Origin: Dasypus novemcinctus
Lineage: Eukaryota > Chordata > Mammalia > Cingulata > Dasypodidae
Direction: 5' to 3'
DNA: 64,000 bases
NCBI RefSeq assembly: GCF_030445035.2
Contig: NC_080695.1
Location: 56,437,954-56,501,953, forward strand
The position numbers were made by a program, and so were the translations under genes. This document shows positions 15,201 to 30,200 of the stretch, one piece after another. Numbering within the stretch: the stretch's first letter is position 1; each line of letters starts with the position of its first letter. The notes beneath the pieces were generated by a model. That model saw only the letters and a program-made list of their open reading frames with translations, was not told the DNA's origin and ran no database searches.

Positions 15201-18200
15201 TGGCTGTGTTCACACGTCAAAATTTATCAAATCGTAGCCTTTACTAAATAGACAGACTTGATCGTCGTTATACGTCAATAAAAGTGTTTTCTAAGAAAAG
15301 AGCACAGCGTTACCTCGAAGCTCACGCCTGCCAAGGCGTACGCCTTGAAGTCGCCTACGGTTCCCTCCACGGCGGTGAGAACGTAGCCCTCCTTCTGGGA
15401 GGTGATGGTGTAGTCCAGGTCGCTGTGCAGGGGGCCCACGCTGGAGCAAAGGGAGCGACATGCTGCGAGTGGCCCGGCAGAAGCACCACCCGCCCCCAGG
15501 ACATGGGCTCGCCAAGTGCTCCCCGGCCAAGGATTCCGAATCGCACGTTTACCTGTAGGTACCTTTGTCGTCAGTGAAGACAGTGATCAGGGGTGAACTG
15601 GCGCCCTTTTCACTGATGACAATCTCCACCCCTTCCAACTCCGGGTGGATCTGCCCTTCTAAGAACAGGCCTGCTTTCCCATGGATCTCGATCAGCTTCC
15701 CCGGGCAGCTTTCTAAAAAGGGAGGAAAGAAACAGAAGTCTGGACTTGGGGACCAAGGGAAGGGAGCCTGCAGTTCCAGAACTGAGAAAGTCGAAGTTAG
15801 CTACAAATGAGGTTATGTAATATATCAGAAGCTGCGACACCTGCAAGTGGCCCAAGCCTCGCGCATCCCCGAAAGACCTTGCTCAGAGGCAAGGAATTTA
15901 GCAGGGTCATCTGACAGAGGCTGAAAATCTCTCTTTCAGCAGAGAGGAGGCTATGAACTCAGTCTTGAGAGGACCCAAGGCAGAAGACTGATCCAAAGAG
16001 CCTGCCCGCTAGAAAGCCAGCTCTTAGCACTGTCCACTTCCACACCCTCACCAAATCAGTACACAGTATTTAATGAACCTGTAAAGCATGGAATCAGGGG
16101 GCAAAAGATAAATACCCCATAAGCAACTACTTAGAATTATCCATTCCCAAAAAGACTCTCCCGTGACCCCTGCCGAAAAATGTAAAGAACATAAACGGTT
16201 CACACGTATGAAGAACAATTCAGTAATTGATGGTTTTACTGTTTGCCTGCCTTCTGAGGTCAACCCAACAAGGTCAAAGAAAACCAACTCCTTTTCTAAA
16301 GATCACCTCGATTCTAATGGCAAAACTTACTTTTATTGATTTAGACCTTTCATGCATTCATTCATTCACATAGTAGCATCTACCTGCCAAGAGGGTTGGA
16401 GGTGGCTTACAAAGACCTACAAAACAAATGTCTAATGCAGGCAAAGGAACAGTCGGAAACGTGTGTCATTTGCTCTGAGCCATATTTACCTCCACTGACG
16501 ACGGCTTCCATGGAGGGGGGGTAGAAGAGCAGCTCTTTAGACGAGGGCGTAACAGTGATTTTCTCTCCAGACCTAAAATAACACAAAGGCTTCAGTCTGG
16601 CTGGTTCTGCCCCTCCCACAAGAAAGAAGGTCAGAGCCGGGGACCGGGCAGGAGAGAAAAGCACGCGGAAGCTTACCGTGCCCAGTAAGAGAAGTCGTAG
16701 GAGAAGGGGCCCTGGAGCTCATCCACCATCTCTTGCACGGGAGCTTTGGCGCCGCCCTCCCCTCCGTCTCCTCGGCTGTTCTTCTCCCTCTCCTGCCTGC
16801 GGCTCTCGATCTCAGCCAGCTGCTGCTCCCTCCGCAGCTCCTGCACGGACCGCAGCGGGCCTAGGACCAGGGCCGGCTCACTGTCAATGGAGGACCTGGA
16901 GGAGAGAGGGGGGGGGCCACGTGGGTGTGGCCACGTCTCCCTGCGGCCAGTGGGATCTTGACATTTCTACGAGGACCGACTCCTCAGGGAACCAGAGCTG
17001 GCTCAGCAGGTGGCCAAACATCTTACAATGACACCAAAGTGGCACGTGCTTCTCCTGTTTTGTATAAGCTTATAGTTTTAAAAAATAAAAAGTGAAGTTC
17101 TTAGTGGTTGTAGAATGTAGACCTGGCCAATCTGAGATGGAAGAAAATATCCCTTGACTTTGTGCTGACGGGGTGCAAACCTGCATCAGTTTTCATGTGG
17201 TACGTGGAGCTCTGTCCACAGCCAGCGCCTTCTGTCCATTCATTCACTCGCTCACTCGCTCATCAGTTAAGTGTTCAGCGGAATCCACGTGTTAGTGGGA
17301 AGCGGCAGACAAGGAAGAGAAATTAAGCAGGGTTGAGCAGAGAGTGACGGGGCACTAGGTCTGTATTTTAGATGAGGGGCTCAGCCAAGGCCCCTGAGAA
17401 AGTGACATCTGAGCAAAGCCAGGAATGAAGGGAAAGAGCAAGTCACGCAGCTCTCTGGATGAAGAGAGTCCCAGGCAAGGGGGTTCTGAGGGCAAAGCCC
17501 CTGCAGAGGGCGCTCACTCGGCCCTGCAGCCCGGAGTGGGGACCTGAGAAGAGTCCCGCTGGGCAGAGGTCGTAGGTGCCCGCTGGAGGTCTGCAGACCT
17601 TGGGCTGGGCCTCGGGCGTCAGTCGACTCTGAGTGGGAAGGAAAGCCGCAGGTTTGAGTAGAAGAATGACAGGATCTCTACTAGAAAAGGATCACTCTGG
17701 CTGCCCCAGGGAGAACACACTGCAGTGAAGCAATGGCCCTAGCAGGAAGGCCAGTTAGGAAGCCGCTGCAGTGAGCCAGGCAAGAGGCGACTGCGGCCCA
17801 GACCAAACACGGTAAAGGCAGCGCTGGGGAGGGACTGCGTTAGGATGGATCTGATTGTACAGCCAAGGGCTCACTGACGGATTGACGGGAAAAGGGGTGC
17901 GAGAGAGTAAAGAGTCAAGAAACAACGAGGAACTCTCTACTTTCCGCATGTTTTTTTCTGTAAACCTACAAATGCGAGGGGGGGAGGGAAAAGAAACAAG
18001 TAGAGTTTGTTTGGCATGATGGAAAAGTTTTGGTAATGGATGGTGGTGATGGTAGTACAATACTGTAAATGCAATTCACCACTAAACTGTATGCTTGAAA
18101 GTGAAGTGGGAAATGTTACATTGTATATACATTACCATAACAAAAATTTTAAAAAAACACCTTCTGTATTTACAAAAGTGAATTTACTAGCGACTGAAAG

Positions 18201-21200
18201 GTAATATGGAGTCACCACTGGTAAGACTCTGGCCCTCCAGACATCCCAGGAATTCATCACTTCCAAGCAGGAGGCAGAAGGCGTGGCTCCAGCCCCGGGC
18301 CCAGGGCCTGGCCCACACCAGACATCACCAAGCCGCTGCCCCTGAGCACTGGGTGTCTGGGTGAGCGGCAACCCCCTGAACCAGGTCCCGAGCCAACGCT
18401 GGGGCCACCCCCGATTCCATAGAGCAGCCGTGCTGCTGCAGCGCTGCCAGTGACTCGTGGGCTACTGTCTGCCCCCCCATGGACCCTAAAGAGTCTCAGT
18501 ACAAATTTTCTGCATGGACAGAGAGACGAACAGAGAGCAGATGGAAAGATGGAAACACAGCCCAGAAAGGCAACCCTTCGACTGAAGTGAGGAGGGAGAA
18601 AGTCACTCAGATTTTCATTCTACTTAACCAAGAGGGTCACACTGCTGACATCTCAGCTGGGGTGTCGGATGAACACGCGACAGGTGCACGTCACCTCCCC
18701 ACACTGCACACATTCACTTTCACTCAGAGGCGACAGTCGCATGACCCTGGCCCTAGGGGAGGGAATGTCTTTCAAACACTGTCTCTCCCCTGACCCCTGG
18801 TAGAGCAGATGCCATCTCAAGACCTTTTAAAGAAAAGGTCTGAAGGAAATTCTTTTGAATTTGCTTAAACACTTGAAATACATTGAACAGTCACCAAGGA
18901 TTGCTTGGTTTGTTTTCCTTAGCAAAGATAGGAAGTGTCAAGAGTTCAAACAGAAATTTAAGACACCGAAAAGGCTGTTTGATGGCTCTTCTTCATCCAC
19001 AGTTAATTCTCATAAAAGAAAAGGATGGAGATGCTTGTGAATTTACGGGTGTGTCATATAAATATAAGCGAGGGAAGGCCGTTTGTAAATACTTAAAGAG
19101 ATATGAATCAAAAATAATTTTCAGAGCCTCTACTGGAGCTCTCCCCACACCTGGCCACTCACTCTCCCACCCCAGCCCACGCGTATTACTTGATAGTCAC
19201 AGTGACATCCATCATTTTGTCAGTGGTGATGGCTCCGAGGACGTGGTGGCGGATGGCTGTCAGCGTCAGGATACTGGGTGAAGACCTATAAACCAGGAAG
19301 TGGAGAGGCAAGCACTAGCAACACGACCGCACAGCCTGCGGGACAACCACCTGATCCTGAAACATTCCATGTGGAAGTGCTTTTACATGGGATAAAATAG
19401 CTCCTGAGATACACCCACATATTTTAAAGTGTAAACTAATTCTCTATTCCGAAACTGTACACGTCCGATTCCCAGTTAAACCCGCCAACATCTGTAAAAA
19501 TATAAAAGTGGCAGACACAAGCTTGCGAAAATCCCATCAGTGAAATTTAACCAAGATTATATTTAGGCCACTTCAAAAACACAAGCTTCTATCCTGGGTT
19601 TACGAAATTCTCAGGGTAGATAGCCCATCTCCATCTGCTCAGTAATTTATCCAAGTGTCTTAAAACCCTTATCTAGAAATCCTTCTTAATGCCCAATCTT
19701 ACTTCTTCCTGAGAAAAACAGAAAATTCTTTTTGTTCTCAGAAAAAAATAAAACAGAGAAAAGGTACATAGTCACCCTCCTCCACAAAATATACACAGAC
19801 GCCACCGGGTCTTTAATAACCAAGCCAGGCTTACGTGTCGTAGGTGTAGAAAGCTTGCTCAAACCGGTGGCAGGAGCGCGGGGTCACTTTGTACACACCT
19901 ACAGACAGGAAATCAAAAGTAATTTTCAGAGAATGGTGTCTCTCATGCAGAGCAATTCCAGCACTGGAAAGTCGAAGGCAGCCCCTTCCATTTGAAGACT
20001 CCCAAAGGATGGCAGATTTGCGATAGCAGACAGAGGCACGCCAGGCAGACATCTTTTCCGTCTGCCTACAACGCCTTCTTCCTGATGACCCTATCCATTT
20101 AGCAGCCCACTCACAAGCAAAGGTTTCTCATTTCCCATAACTTAAAAGCTCAAAAGAGTTTAATCTGCACACACCAAGCTGGCAAAAACATGCATAAGAA
20201 AAGTCCGTTTCTACTGCAAATTGGATAGAAAAAACTTTCCACTTAAAAGATTCTGTTAAAGATCCAGAAGATAACCACAGCCTAAATGCTTTTCTATAAA
20301 CATCTCTAAAATTATTACATAAACGCATAAAAAACACTTTCACAACAATTAGTCTAGTGGTAACCTGCAGATTAGAGGCATATTTCATCATTTTCCAGAG
20401 GAGTACAGTCCATTTCAGAAAGAAGCAGAGTGTAACAACTTATCCTCCCCAAATGATCATTAACCAAAATTTGGCCACACTTGTTACAAAAATCTGAAAA
20501 TAGTTCAAACTGCCCCTGTTATTTTCATCACAGTGAGCAAGCCCCAGTGCAGTTATCACTAGAAAAACGATTGTTTCTCTATTCATGTTGTTTGATCATT
20601 CATTCAACAAACATCAACAGAGCACCTAATATGGCCAGGTATTGTGCTAGATCCTGGTACACAGCAGGGAGCACAATAGGTATGACCCCTGCCTCATGGA
20701 GCTCAAGAGATAAAGAGAGAGAGAGAATGATCCTGACACAAGCAAGAAGCATTCAACAAACACCTAAGTGCGAATTATGATGAGTGTAGTAAGGGAAAAG
20801 AATGGAGTGAAGTGAGAAAGTGTAAAATGGAAGAGACCTAAATGGAAAGGATAAGAACGTACAAGCTGGGAGGAGAGAGGGTGCGAGAAGGGAGAAGCAC
20901 GGAAGCAAGAACAGCCTCTGCATCTGCTTCCCCAGCACCTGCCCTCCCTCCACTGCTAACAGACCCTGGTTAGGCCTAGGGCAGCTGAGTGCTCAGCCTC
21001 TAACACAGCAGCCAACTGCGCCAGCCTCCCTTGCAGCTAGGAGTGGTTCCGGCCAAGAAGCCATAGAGGTTTACTGGAGAAGGGGCACAGGACTTCTGCC
21101 CATCCCTCTCCTCGCCTTCCTGCCTTAAACATAGGTTTGCCATCTTGCAAACATAAAACAAACACACGAGGAAAAGGCCCAAAGAATCCCAACAACATCA

Positions 21201-24200
21201 GCCCCAACATCCACCAGCTGATAAAGCCACTGGTAGCCACGCACTTCCAGACTGCTTATCGAGCCAAACACACCCCCAGCTGTTGGTGCCACTGTTGTAT
21301 GGGTTTTGTTACTTGCAAGCAAAGGCATCTTAACTGATAAACAAGTAAACGCCCTGAGAGGGAAGTTAACAAAAAGGCAGACTAGCGGGAATGGCAGAGT
21401 GACAGGATAAGACACTAAAGAGCAGGCAGGTGCTAGATGATATTATGGAATCTCAAGATCAGGTGAAGATTTTGTATTTGACCTTGAAAACTAAGAGAAG
21501 CCACTGGATTAGTCACTAGGGAAAGGCAAAATAAAACTACTTCCCGCCCACCAGGATGGGATAATCAAAAACACACAAAATTAAGTGTTGGCAAGGATGT
21601 GGAGAAACAGGAGCTCTCATGCATTGCGGATGGGAATGCATACTGGTGCAGCCTCTTTGGATAACAACTTGGCAATTTCTTAGAAGTTAAATGTAAAGGT
21701 ATCATATTCCCTAGCAATTCCACTCCTGGATCTATGCCCAAGAAAAATGAAAACATATGTCCTTACAAAAACTTTACATGAATGTTTGCAGCAGCGAACA
21801 TTCATTATTCATAATGGCCCAACCCAGAGGTCCACTAACTGGTGGATTGATAAACAAACAGGGTACATTCATACAAAAGGAAAAAAAAGGAAAAAGACTG
21901 AATTTCAAAGACATGATGCTAAGCGAAGGATTCCAGACAAATGAGGACATATGGTATGATTTCATTTATATGAATGTCCAGAAAAGGCAAATCTTTAGAG
22001 ACAACAAGAAAGCAGAGCAGTGGCTGCCTGGTGCTGGGAACGGGTGTTAACCATCGACAGGCACGAAGGATCTTACTGAGATGACGGAAACACTCTAAAA
22101 CTGGATCGGAATAATGGTTGCACAACATGGTAAATGTGCTAAAAATCATTGCATTGTACATTGAAAACGGGTGAACTTCATGGTATGTAAATTATACCTG
22201 GATAAAGATGTTGAAAAAGGAGGAGTGCAGTCACAGAAGGAGTTTAAGCAATGGGGGAGATGGTCCAATTCATTTTAAAGCGCTCACCCATAGGAGCACA
22301 GTCACTGGCCAGTGGTATCCTATTTGTAGAGGAGAAAGGGCCCAGTGCTCTCTACCCAACTCAAACCCCAGACACCAGGAGCACACGTTCCCGTGGCCGG
22401 CTCTTCCTCTCCGGGTAAGAATGCTGCTCCCTCCCGGGGAGGGAGGAGAACAAGAGTACCCTCCACCCAGCCGAAAATTAATAGCTTGATACAAACAGAA
22501 CCAAAGTAGAGAAATGCCTTTACAGCCATCCTCGGGTGCTTTCCCATTTTTCTAACTGGTAGCACATCAATCCTTCCAAACTTACCAGGCTTGGACAGGC
22601 AGAATCGGTTGACTCCTTTGGAGAGGTTATAAATCCCCACGTTCTCAGGTCCATTTCCATCCTGATAAAACTCCTAGGGGACCAAAGCCAATACAATGAC
22701 TTACTGGGGGAGACGGAGACACCAAGATGATTAATAATATTTCTGTTTCCGAACCAGTCATCTGTTTTGCCCATTAATCATTCGAGCACTTGGGTGCCAC
22801 AGGAAAATTAAAAACCTTCCAAAATTTCCAACAAGAAAACATGCTCTTTTTTCCTTCACTCAGCTAATATTTATTGAGCACCTGCTATGTGGCAGGCACA
22901 GCGCTGGGCCTTGGGAGGGACTGACATGGCCCTTGTTCTTGGTGGGAGAGCTCACATTCTACACTGGGAAGACAGGAATGCAACACATCGACAGGTGGAT
23001 GAGTAGAAGTCAGCTGGTGGGTAACAGAGCTGTGAAGAAGAAAAACGGGACGCAGGGGGAAGCGTGATCACCGAGGGAGGCTCCTTTAGCTTGCTGGGCT
23101 TGGGACAGGCCTCTCCTGAGCTGGCGACATTGGGGCTGAGGCGTGAATGACCAAAGAAAACCAGTGGCCATGCACTTTTGGAGACGATGTAGCCTTCCAC
23201 GCAGAGGAGAGCACGTGCAAAGGCCCGGGGCAGGGTACAAGATTAGCGCGCCCAGAGCACAGTGAGCTAGGCAGAGAATGGTGGAAGGTAGGAGGGAGCT
23301 AGGCGAGGGTCCTGCAGGCCAAGGTGAAGGAATACAGCTCTTACTTCAAGGGAAACGGACACCTCCCGGAGGGTTCTAAGGAAAGCAAAGGTCGCCTGAA
23401 CGTCTACCACTTATTTTCAACTGGGTATTAACTCCTGCAGTAAGTTTCTTGACTGGATATTAATGAACCCATCTCCAGTAATAAAGCTGTTTGCTGAGAG
23501 TTTGCTGCTAAGTGGCTGCAGCAGGAGACTGACAGTGGAAACACCAGCTTCCAGCTCCTCTGGGGTCACACATAAGCAGGTGCTTCATTGCCATGGGCCT
23601 CAGCTTCTCCACTGGGACCTGGCAGTGACACCCCCAATGCTGGACCTCAAAAGGTTATATGCAACTCAGGAGAGGATCCAGAAGGGGCTGCCTTCCTGAA
23701 ACCCATCGCTGTGCGCCTACAAGGCTGCAGAAACGACAGGTGACAAGGGCAGGGGACCTGTTTAACAGCTCTTTTCTCTGCATATGAAAAAAGCCACCAG
23801 AAAAACTTACTCATCTGTACCTGTTGATAAGAGCCATTATATACCACCTACTGCATGCCAAGGAAATTTTACTTGAACCTCACTGTATTATGTGAGTATC
23901 ACAATCCCAATTTATGACAACAAAGCCGAGGTTTGAACGTATCCACTGAACTTGCCCAAGGCACTGAAACCAGCATGCTATGCCTATGAACAGCTTGCCC
24001 AAACTGCCATTCAAAGTTGGGATTTCCGGTGGGGTCAGGACAAGCAAGTCTCCTCAATAAATGTCTTTCCACTAGGGGACTTGAAATGCTTCCTGATTAT
24101 GCTTTCTATAATTGGTGGGCACACTGAGGGGCGGAAGAGAAAATCGGACTTGACTATGGTTCTAAATTCTTGGTATGCTCGTCCTTGTATCCCACAAGAC

Positions 24201-27200
24201 TAGTGTTCGTCCAAATAAGAGACTCTTCACAGGCCACACATACCAGAGTGATTGCGTGAGAGAGAGAGCACCGCAGCATGTAGCCCGTCTGCCTAAACTC
24301 AACCGCTGACACGTCGTCTTCCAGAACTTCCACTTCCAGGCTCTTGTTCTTCCAGCACCAATCCTCGTGCACGATGCTTACTGGGAAAGCAAGCACACAA
24401 CAAAGACACGTGGGCACAGCGCGCCACCTTCTCTCCATACCACCAGGGAAAATAATACTGAATTAACTAATAAAGCGGTATCGATCCATCGATCAGTGAT
24501 AGATAAAGAGACGAGACAGAGCAGTGTTTAGAATAAGTAACTGCTGAAGAAAACTGAAATGAATGGCCATTAAAACCACCAAATAGAGATTCAGTTAGGG
24601 CTAAAAGATCAGCTATAATGGAGTAAGATATTTAGAGATCAGCAAAATTTTTCTGAAAGCGGCCAGAAAGGAAAAATTTTCCGTTTTGTGGGCCACGTGG
24701 CTTTGACTATTCGACTCTGCTGTTGAAGTGAACAAGCAGCCACAGATGATAAGTAAATAAATGGGCATGGCTGTATTCCAATAAAACTTTATAAAAAGAT
24801 GCAGTTAGTCCTCGAGTCACAGTGCACCAACACCTGAAACACGAAAGATAAAATCCCCGGAAAAAAGTAGTCTACTTTTCAAGTTACTTACAGTGCCACC
24901 TGGTTTTTGAAAAGGCAGGCAGGCAAAGAAGGGCAGGGAAAAGGGAATGAACACATGCCAGCAACTACTACCACCCAGGCACTGTACAAGGCCCTTTCCC
25001 AATTTTATTTCATTTAGTCTTACATTCTTAGAAAGGTTCTACAACTTCTAGTTTGCACATGAGGAAACTGAGTCTTACAGAGGTCAAGGAGCCTGGCTCG
25101 GTCACACAGCTAAGTGGCAGAGCACCTCAGCTGAATTATTTCCCTTTCTTTTCTGGCATTTAGAAATAAAATGGCTGAGTCAGGGTACTTGCCCCAATGA
25201 AAAAAAGCATGTGGGTTGCCCTGATAAGATGGCAATTAGTTCACAGAGCTCTCGCACAATGGCCCAAAGCTAAATAATGCACACTCCAGTCAAGGGCAAA
25301 GAAGAGTCGGCAGCCGCAGGAGCGCTGTGCTGCCGTTCCGAGCGCAGGGGGTTAGAGGGTTTAGAAAGCCGGGAAGTGGGAGGGCCCCGCGGTGCAGCAC
25401 TCGGTCTTACGTTTGTATTTTCCCGGGAGCACGCTGTCGAAGGTGAAAGTCATCGAGTTGGCCTTGCTGGAGAGCTGGAGGCTCCGCTTCTCACCCTGGC
25501 GGCTCAGGGACTGCAGGGACACCAGCAGGTCACCACAGGTGTCTGCAGAGAAGAGACGGGGCGTTGTCTGGCGCCCGGCGAGCCAGAGGCGCACGTCGGA
25601 ACCCTTCCTGACCTACCGTGCAGCGACGCGACCCAACAAGCCCCCTGCTGGCACGTCAGCAGGACGGGACCGGGAAGGCCGCAGCGCCCACAGCGGCCCC
25701 TCCTTTAGGAACCCCCGGTGGGCGCCAGAGGAGAAAGGGAAAGCACCACGGAGGGAGCAGCTGCTAAGGGAGACGTGGGTGGGGTGGGGGAGCCCGTCAA
25801 GAGTCGGAGGAAAGGTGAAGAAACATCTGTAGCACTTCGCACCAGGCGAGGCGCAGGGCTGTTTCCTGTCTGATGCTACTGCTGAGGGTGAAGGTAATCT
25901 GGCTCTTGCCGTGTCCTGGGTACCGTTCTAAAGGCTATGCACACACTAACGCATCGCGTCCTCACAACCACCCTGTGAGGGAGGGACTAGTCCCCGCATC
26001 GCAGACGAGGGACTAGGGGCATGGAGAGGTTAAGGACCTTGCCCCGGGTCACACAGCAAGGAGCCAAGCCCATGGAATCTGGTTCCAGAGTCTATGCTCT
26101 TCACCACTGTGCCACACTGCCTCCTGACAGGCTTACACTTAAGTCTCTTGAGGGGAAGGATTCCATTTTATAGAACAAAAATGGAGGCTGGGGGCAAGTA
26201 AAAGGTTTTCAGTCTCTTAGCTGGCAGTAACAGAGCTGGGACTGAAGCCTGAGCCGCTTCCATCTTCCTTGGAGAGTCAAGTGGAAATGGAGGAGGAACA
26301 CAGGCATTCCAAAGCAGAAATACTCCTGTGCTCTCTGTGGATATTACTGAGGAAGAACTGGACGCAGTATGGCCTCTCAAAAACCACTCCCTGACCAGGC
26401 AGGTGTAACTCGGTGGTTGAGCGCCTGCCTCACGTGCACAGGTCCTGAGCTCAACAACCCCTGGTAACTCCAAAAAGAAAAGCCCCCTCCCTGGGAAGAC
26501 TTTCTGCATTCTTCTTCCTTAATGCTACCCCGTGAGGGAAAGTTCACCAAAATCCCACCCCTCCCCGCCAACAGCTTTGAAACAATCTGCTCTTGCTTTC
26601 AATGGACATCTTACCCAAACAAGAGACTTTCCCAGACACTGATGCCAAGAATTGCACAAAGGCCACATCCATCACAGGCCTGTCGGTCACAGTGAGCGGA
26701 AACGCCGGGGGTTTCAGCGCCAGCCCCGCTCTGGCCTCCGCCTCGGGAACCGTCACCTGGGAACACAGGCAAGGGCGTCAGCGGCTGCGCGTGGGCTGCT
26801 GCTCCCTGGTCTGCCGGAACATTCGCCTGGGCCCAACGCTAAGTATATTTTCAAGGGCAAAGGTTCATTTCTAAGCCTAGTTTTAGAATCACAACGTATC
26901 AGCACGCAGCCTGTGTGACGAAAACGCATTTCTAATCAGACATCAGAAGCCAGCCTTCACCCAACCCGTGGGTATATGCGAAAGCTGTCGGACGGAGGTC
27001 ACGTGGGCACACAAGGCTGGCACCGGTTGCCTGGACACTGGCTGGAAACCACACTCCATCCCAGGGCTCTGTCCTGGCTTTAGGCCACTCGTCATATAAG
27101 CTGTGAGCTTGTCAACACCACATGGATGACTCATTAGTGGAATTTAGCCATTTTCTTCTGCGTGCCTCTTCCAGGGTAAGGAGAGAGTTTGGGGAAGGGG

Positions 27201-30200
27201 CAATCGTCACCGATTTAACCCTGGTAACGATTTCGTAAGAGAATTGCTCTTCCTTGGCAAAGTCCCTCATCGTGCTTCCGAAAGGCTTGTCAATGTGGCC
27301 AATATGGCGAGAAGCTGGCTGTCTAGTAAAGACAGCCGTCAGCCCACGCACCACTGTCTGGTGGAAGGGAGACACTGTTCTCCCTCCTTCCGTGTCCCTC
27401 CAGGAGAGGGCGCATTAGTGGGGTCTACCTGCCTCCCGCCCCTCCCCTTCCCTGCCTTCCACGGAGGAGGAGCAGCAGCCAGATGGGTGGGTGAGAGCCT
27501 GAGGCCAGGCCTTGCCGGGCAGGCCCACTGCACTGGAAAGGCAAAGCGGGCGACCTCTGGATCCTTCTCGACTCTTCCCTCCTGGCCCCCGTGCCCAGGC
27601 ATGCACCCTTGTGGTGAGGCCCCAGGCCAGCGGCTCCCGGCTTCCTGTCTTCCTGGGGGAAAGCAGGCCGTGCCTGCCAGCTGTCTACACGCCGGGGCCA
27701 GGCAGACAATGGGGAGCTGCGATTTGGCCTCGGGTCCCGAAGTACTTCGGGTATAATTGAGCTGTCAGTAATAGAGAGTTTATTTTTATCTTTTGGATTC
27801 ATGAATATTCTACAGCAGACAGACGCTTCAGAAGGCAGAGGTGTGACTGGCAGCCAGATACTAACCCCTAATAAGCATCTTGACTAGAAAGAGAGAGGCC
27901 GCTCCCGTCACTCCCGTCGGTTTTGAACTGGCTGCCTGTCTGCTCTAACTGTGACAGGCGGGAATGCAAAGACTTCAAAGCAAGTTGTGACCTGATGGGA
28001 GGTGGTGTGGCTCAGCGGCTGAGCCCCGGCTTCCCACATACAAGGTCTGGGGGTTCGGTCCCCAGCCCCGGTACCTCAAAAAAACAAAAGAACCACCACC
28101 GCAACAACAAAAAAACTTCCAGTATAAGATGTGACTTGAAATGCTCCTTTCTCCATTCCATTTTAGCTAAAATAACCCTTTTATTTAAAAAGCATTGCTT
28201 TTCTCAGATGTTTTAAAGAAAACAAAATTCTCCTCATACCTGGACACTGTAGGTCCCTGGTTTTGCTTTAAAACAGAATGATCCATGAGCATCCGACTCC
28301 ACGGTGACCAAAGACTTGTCCTTGTCTTGAGATGACAGGACCACTTTGTATTTGCTCATCTGCTTGGTTGTGTCAGGGAAGCGGACGATGGAGATCTGAC
28401 CACAGACACTGAACCTGCCCAAAAGACAATCATTCATTCCAGCAAACGGAGAAGGCTCTTATCAACCGAAACACAAACCCCTCTTCCAGCCCTCGTTCCA
28501 GAAACTAGGCTAATCTCAAAGGACAGTCAGAAATGCGGCCCAAGTGACTCAAGTTTTTAAAAGCCCCTCCTTCAGAATGAAGACTGGCTCTTTCTTGGCA
28601 TAAGGGAAAAGGCAGAGTGGGGACCCAAGGTGGTGCTGTGTGTGGCGGGTGACATCTGGCAATTGTCAGAAAGCCTGTAGACAATAAAAATGTTTCAGGT
28701 AATCGGACTGTTCAGAGCGGAGCTGCCTCGGACTGTGAAGGCCAGTCCTTAAATGCAGGGCTGTGCGCTGCCAAAGGAAAGAAGGCAGGGCCAGCAGACG
28801 CCTTCCTCACTCTTGGTTCTATGGGACGCACAGATAAAAGCAACCTAAGAGATCTGAACAGAAAAAAGTAATTACGTGAAAAAAAAAACCCACAAAGCTA
28901 CAATTGAACTCTGTAGGAGTGAAGGGCCACAGAAAAAAAATTATAATTGAAAAACCCTATTAGGGGAACACGTGCCGTGAAGCCTACCTCCAGGACATGG
29001 GGAGTACAGCCATTGCCGGGGTAGACGCCAAAGGCCAGCGCCCGGGAGCCCCGCGCTCTGCTTCCAGCAGCTGGTGCGCTAAAGGGTAACAACCTACCAC
29101 AGCTGGGGCCCACGACGGTTCCTTCAGCTAAAGCTTATGTTTTCTAATGGTAAAGAATAATCTTAGATAAAAATCAGAGGTTGTTTCTGACAGAAAGATA
29201 ATAATGAACGCTGGATTCTGACAATGATGGGGTACACTTAAAGTTGGAATACCCACTCTCCCTCAAATAAAATATAGCCCAGGGAACAGCAAAGGAGTGG
29301 AATTTGAAGTCAGGGGATAAATTAAATGCAGCCCTTTCTTTAGAGAAGAGTAACGAGGCCCAGCCACAGAGCTCAGCCCAGAAGAGGGGTCGGCCAACCA
29401 CGGGCAAGTTATGAAAATTACAAGAAATTCAAATTTCAGTGTCTATCAATACAGTTGAGCTGGCAGCCAGCCGTGCTCATCATTTACGGACTATTTACGG
29501 ACTGTCTAAGGAGCTTTCACACCACAAGGACAGCGCTGAGGAGTCAGCACCAGGCCTCATGGCACATGAAACCTAAGCTATTTATTCTCTGACCTTTCTC
29601 AGAAAATGTCTGCTGACCCCTGGTCTAATTAAAAGGCATGCATTTTCGTTCTCACCTTCCCAAAGGGAGCACTTTCCAGAGAAAAGCATAGGAAGGAGAT
29701 GGATATTGGTGGAATTACTCTGAAGGACCTTCCACATTTCCTTGATTTGTAGACATGTCGAGGGGAGCATCACGTTATTTGTTCCCAGTTGAAGCTCTTT
29801 GCCTCCCTAAATTTTAAATATTTCTACCATAACATAGCTCATATTCTAAACTGGTGAGAAGTGTCTATTTTTATATACACAGTTGCCCCAAACCTCAAAC
29901 GCTCATCAGTTTAGGAGAAGTTCTTTTATAATGAAGTCTTTAAAATCTGATAAATATCAATGAATTATGTTGTTAGGATTTGGTACATTTATGGATAGAA
30001 ATTGGTAACTTTGATGTACACTGAGATAACTATCCTCATAGCCATTTTGAGAGATGTCAATGAGTTTGCTTTTAAGATCGATTGGAAGACTTTTTTTTTA
30101 AGAGAAGTAAGAAAGACCAATGAATTAAAAGGCAGATATACTCTGCTGGTCCAAAAGGAAAATGGTGGATTGTTTCCAAGATGCTCCACAAGTGTCACTT

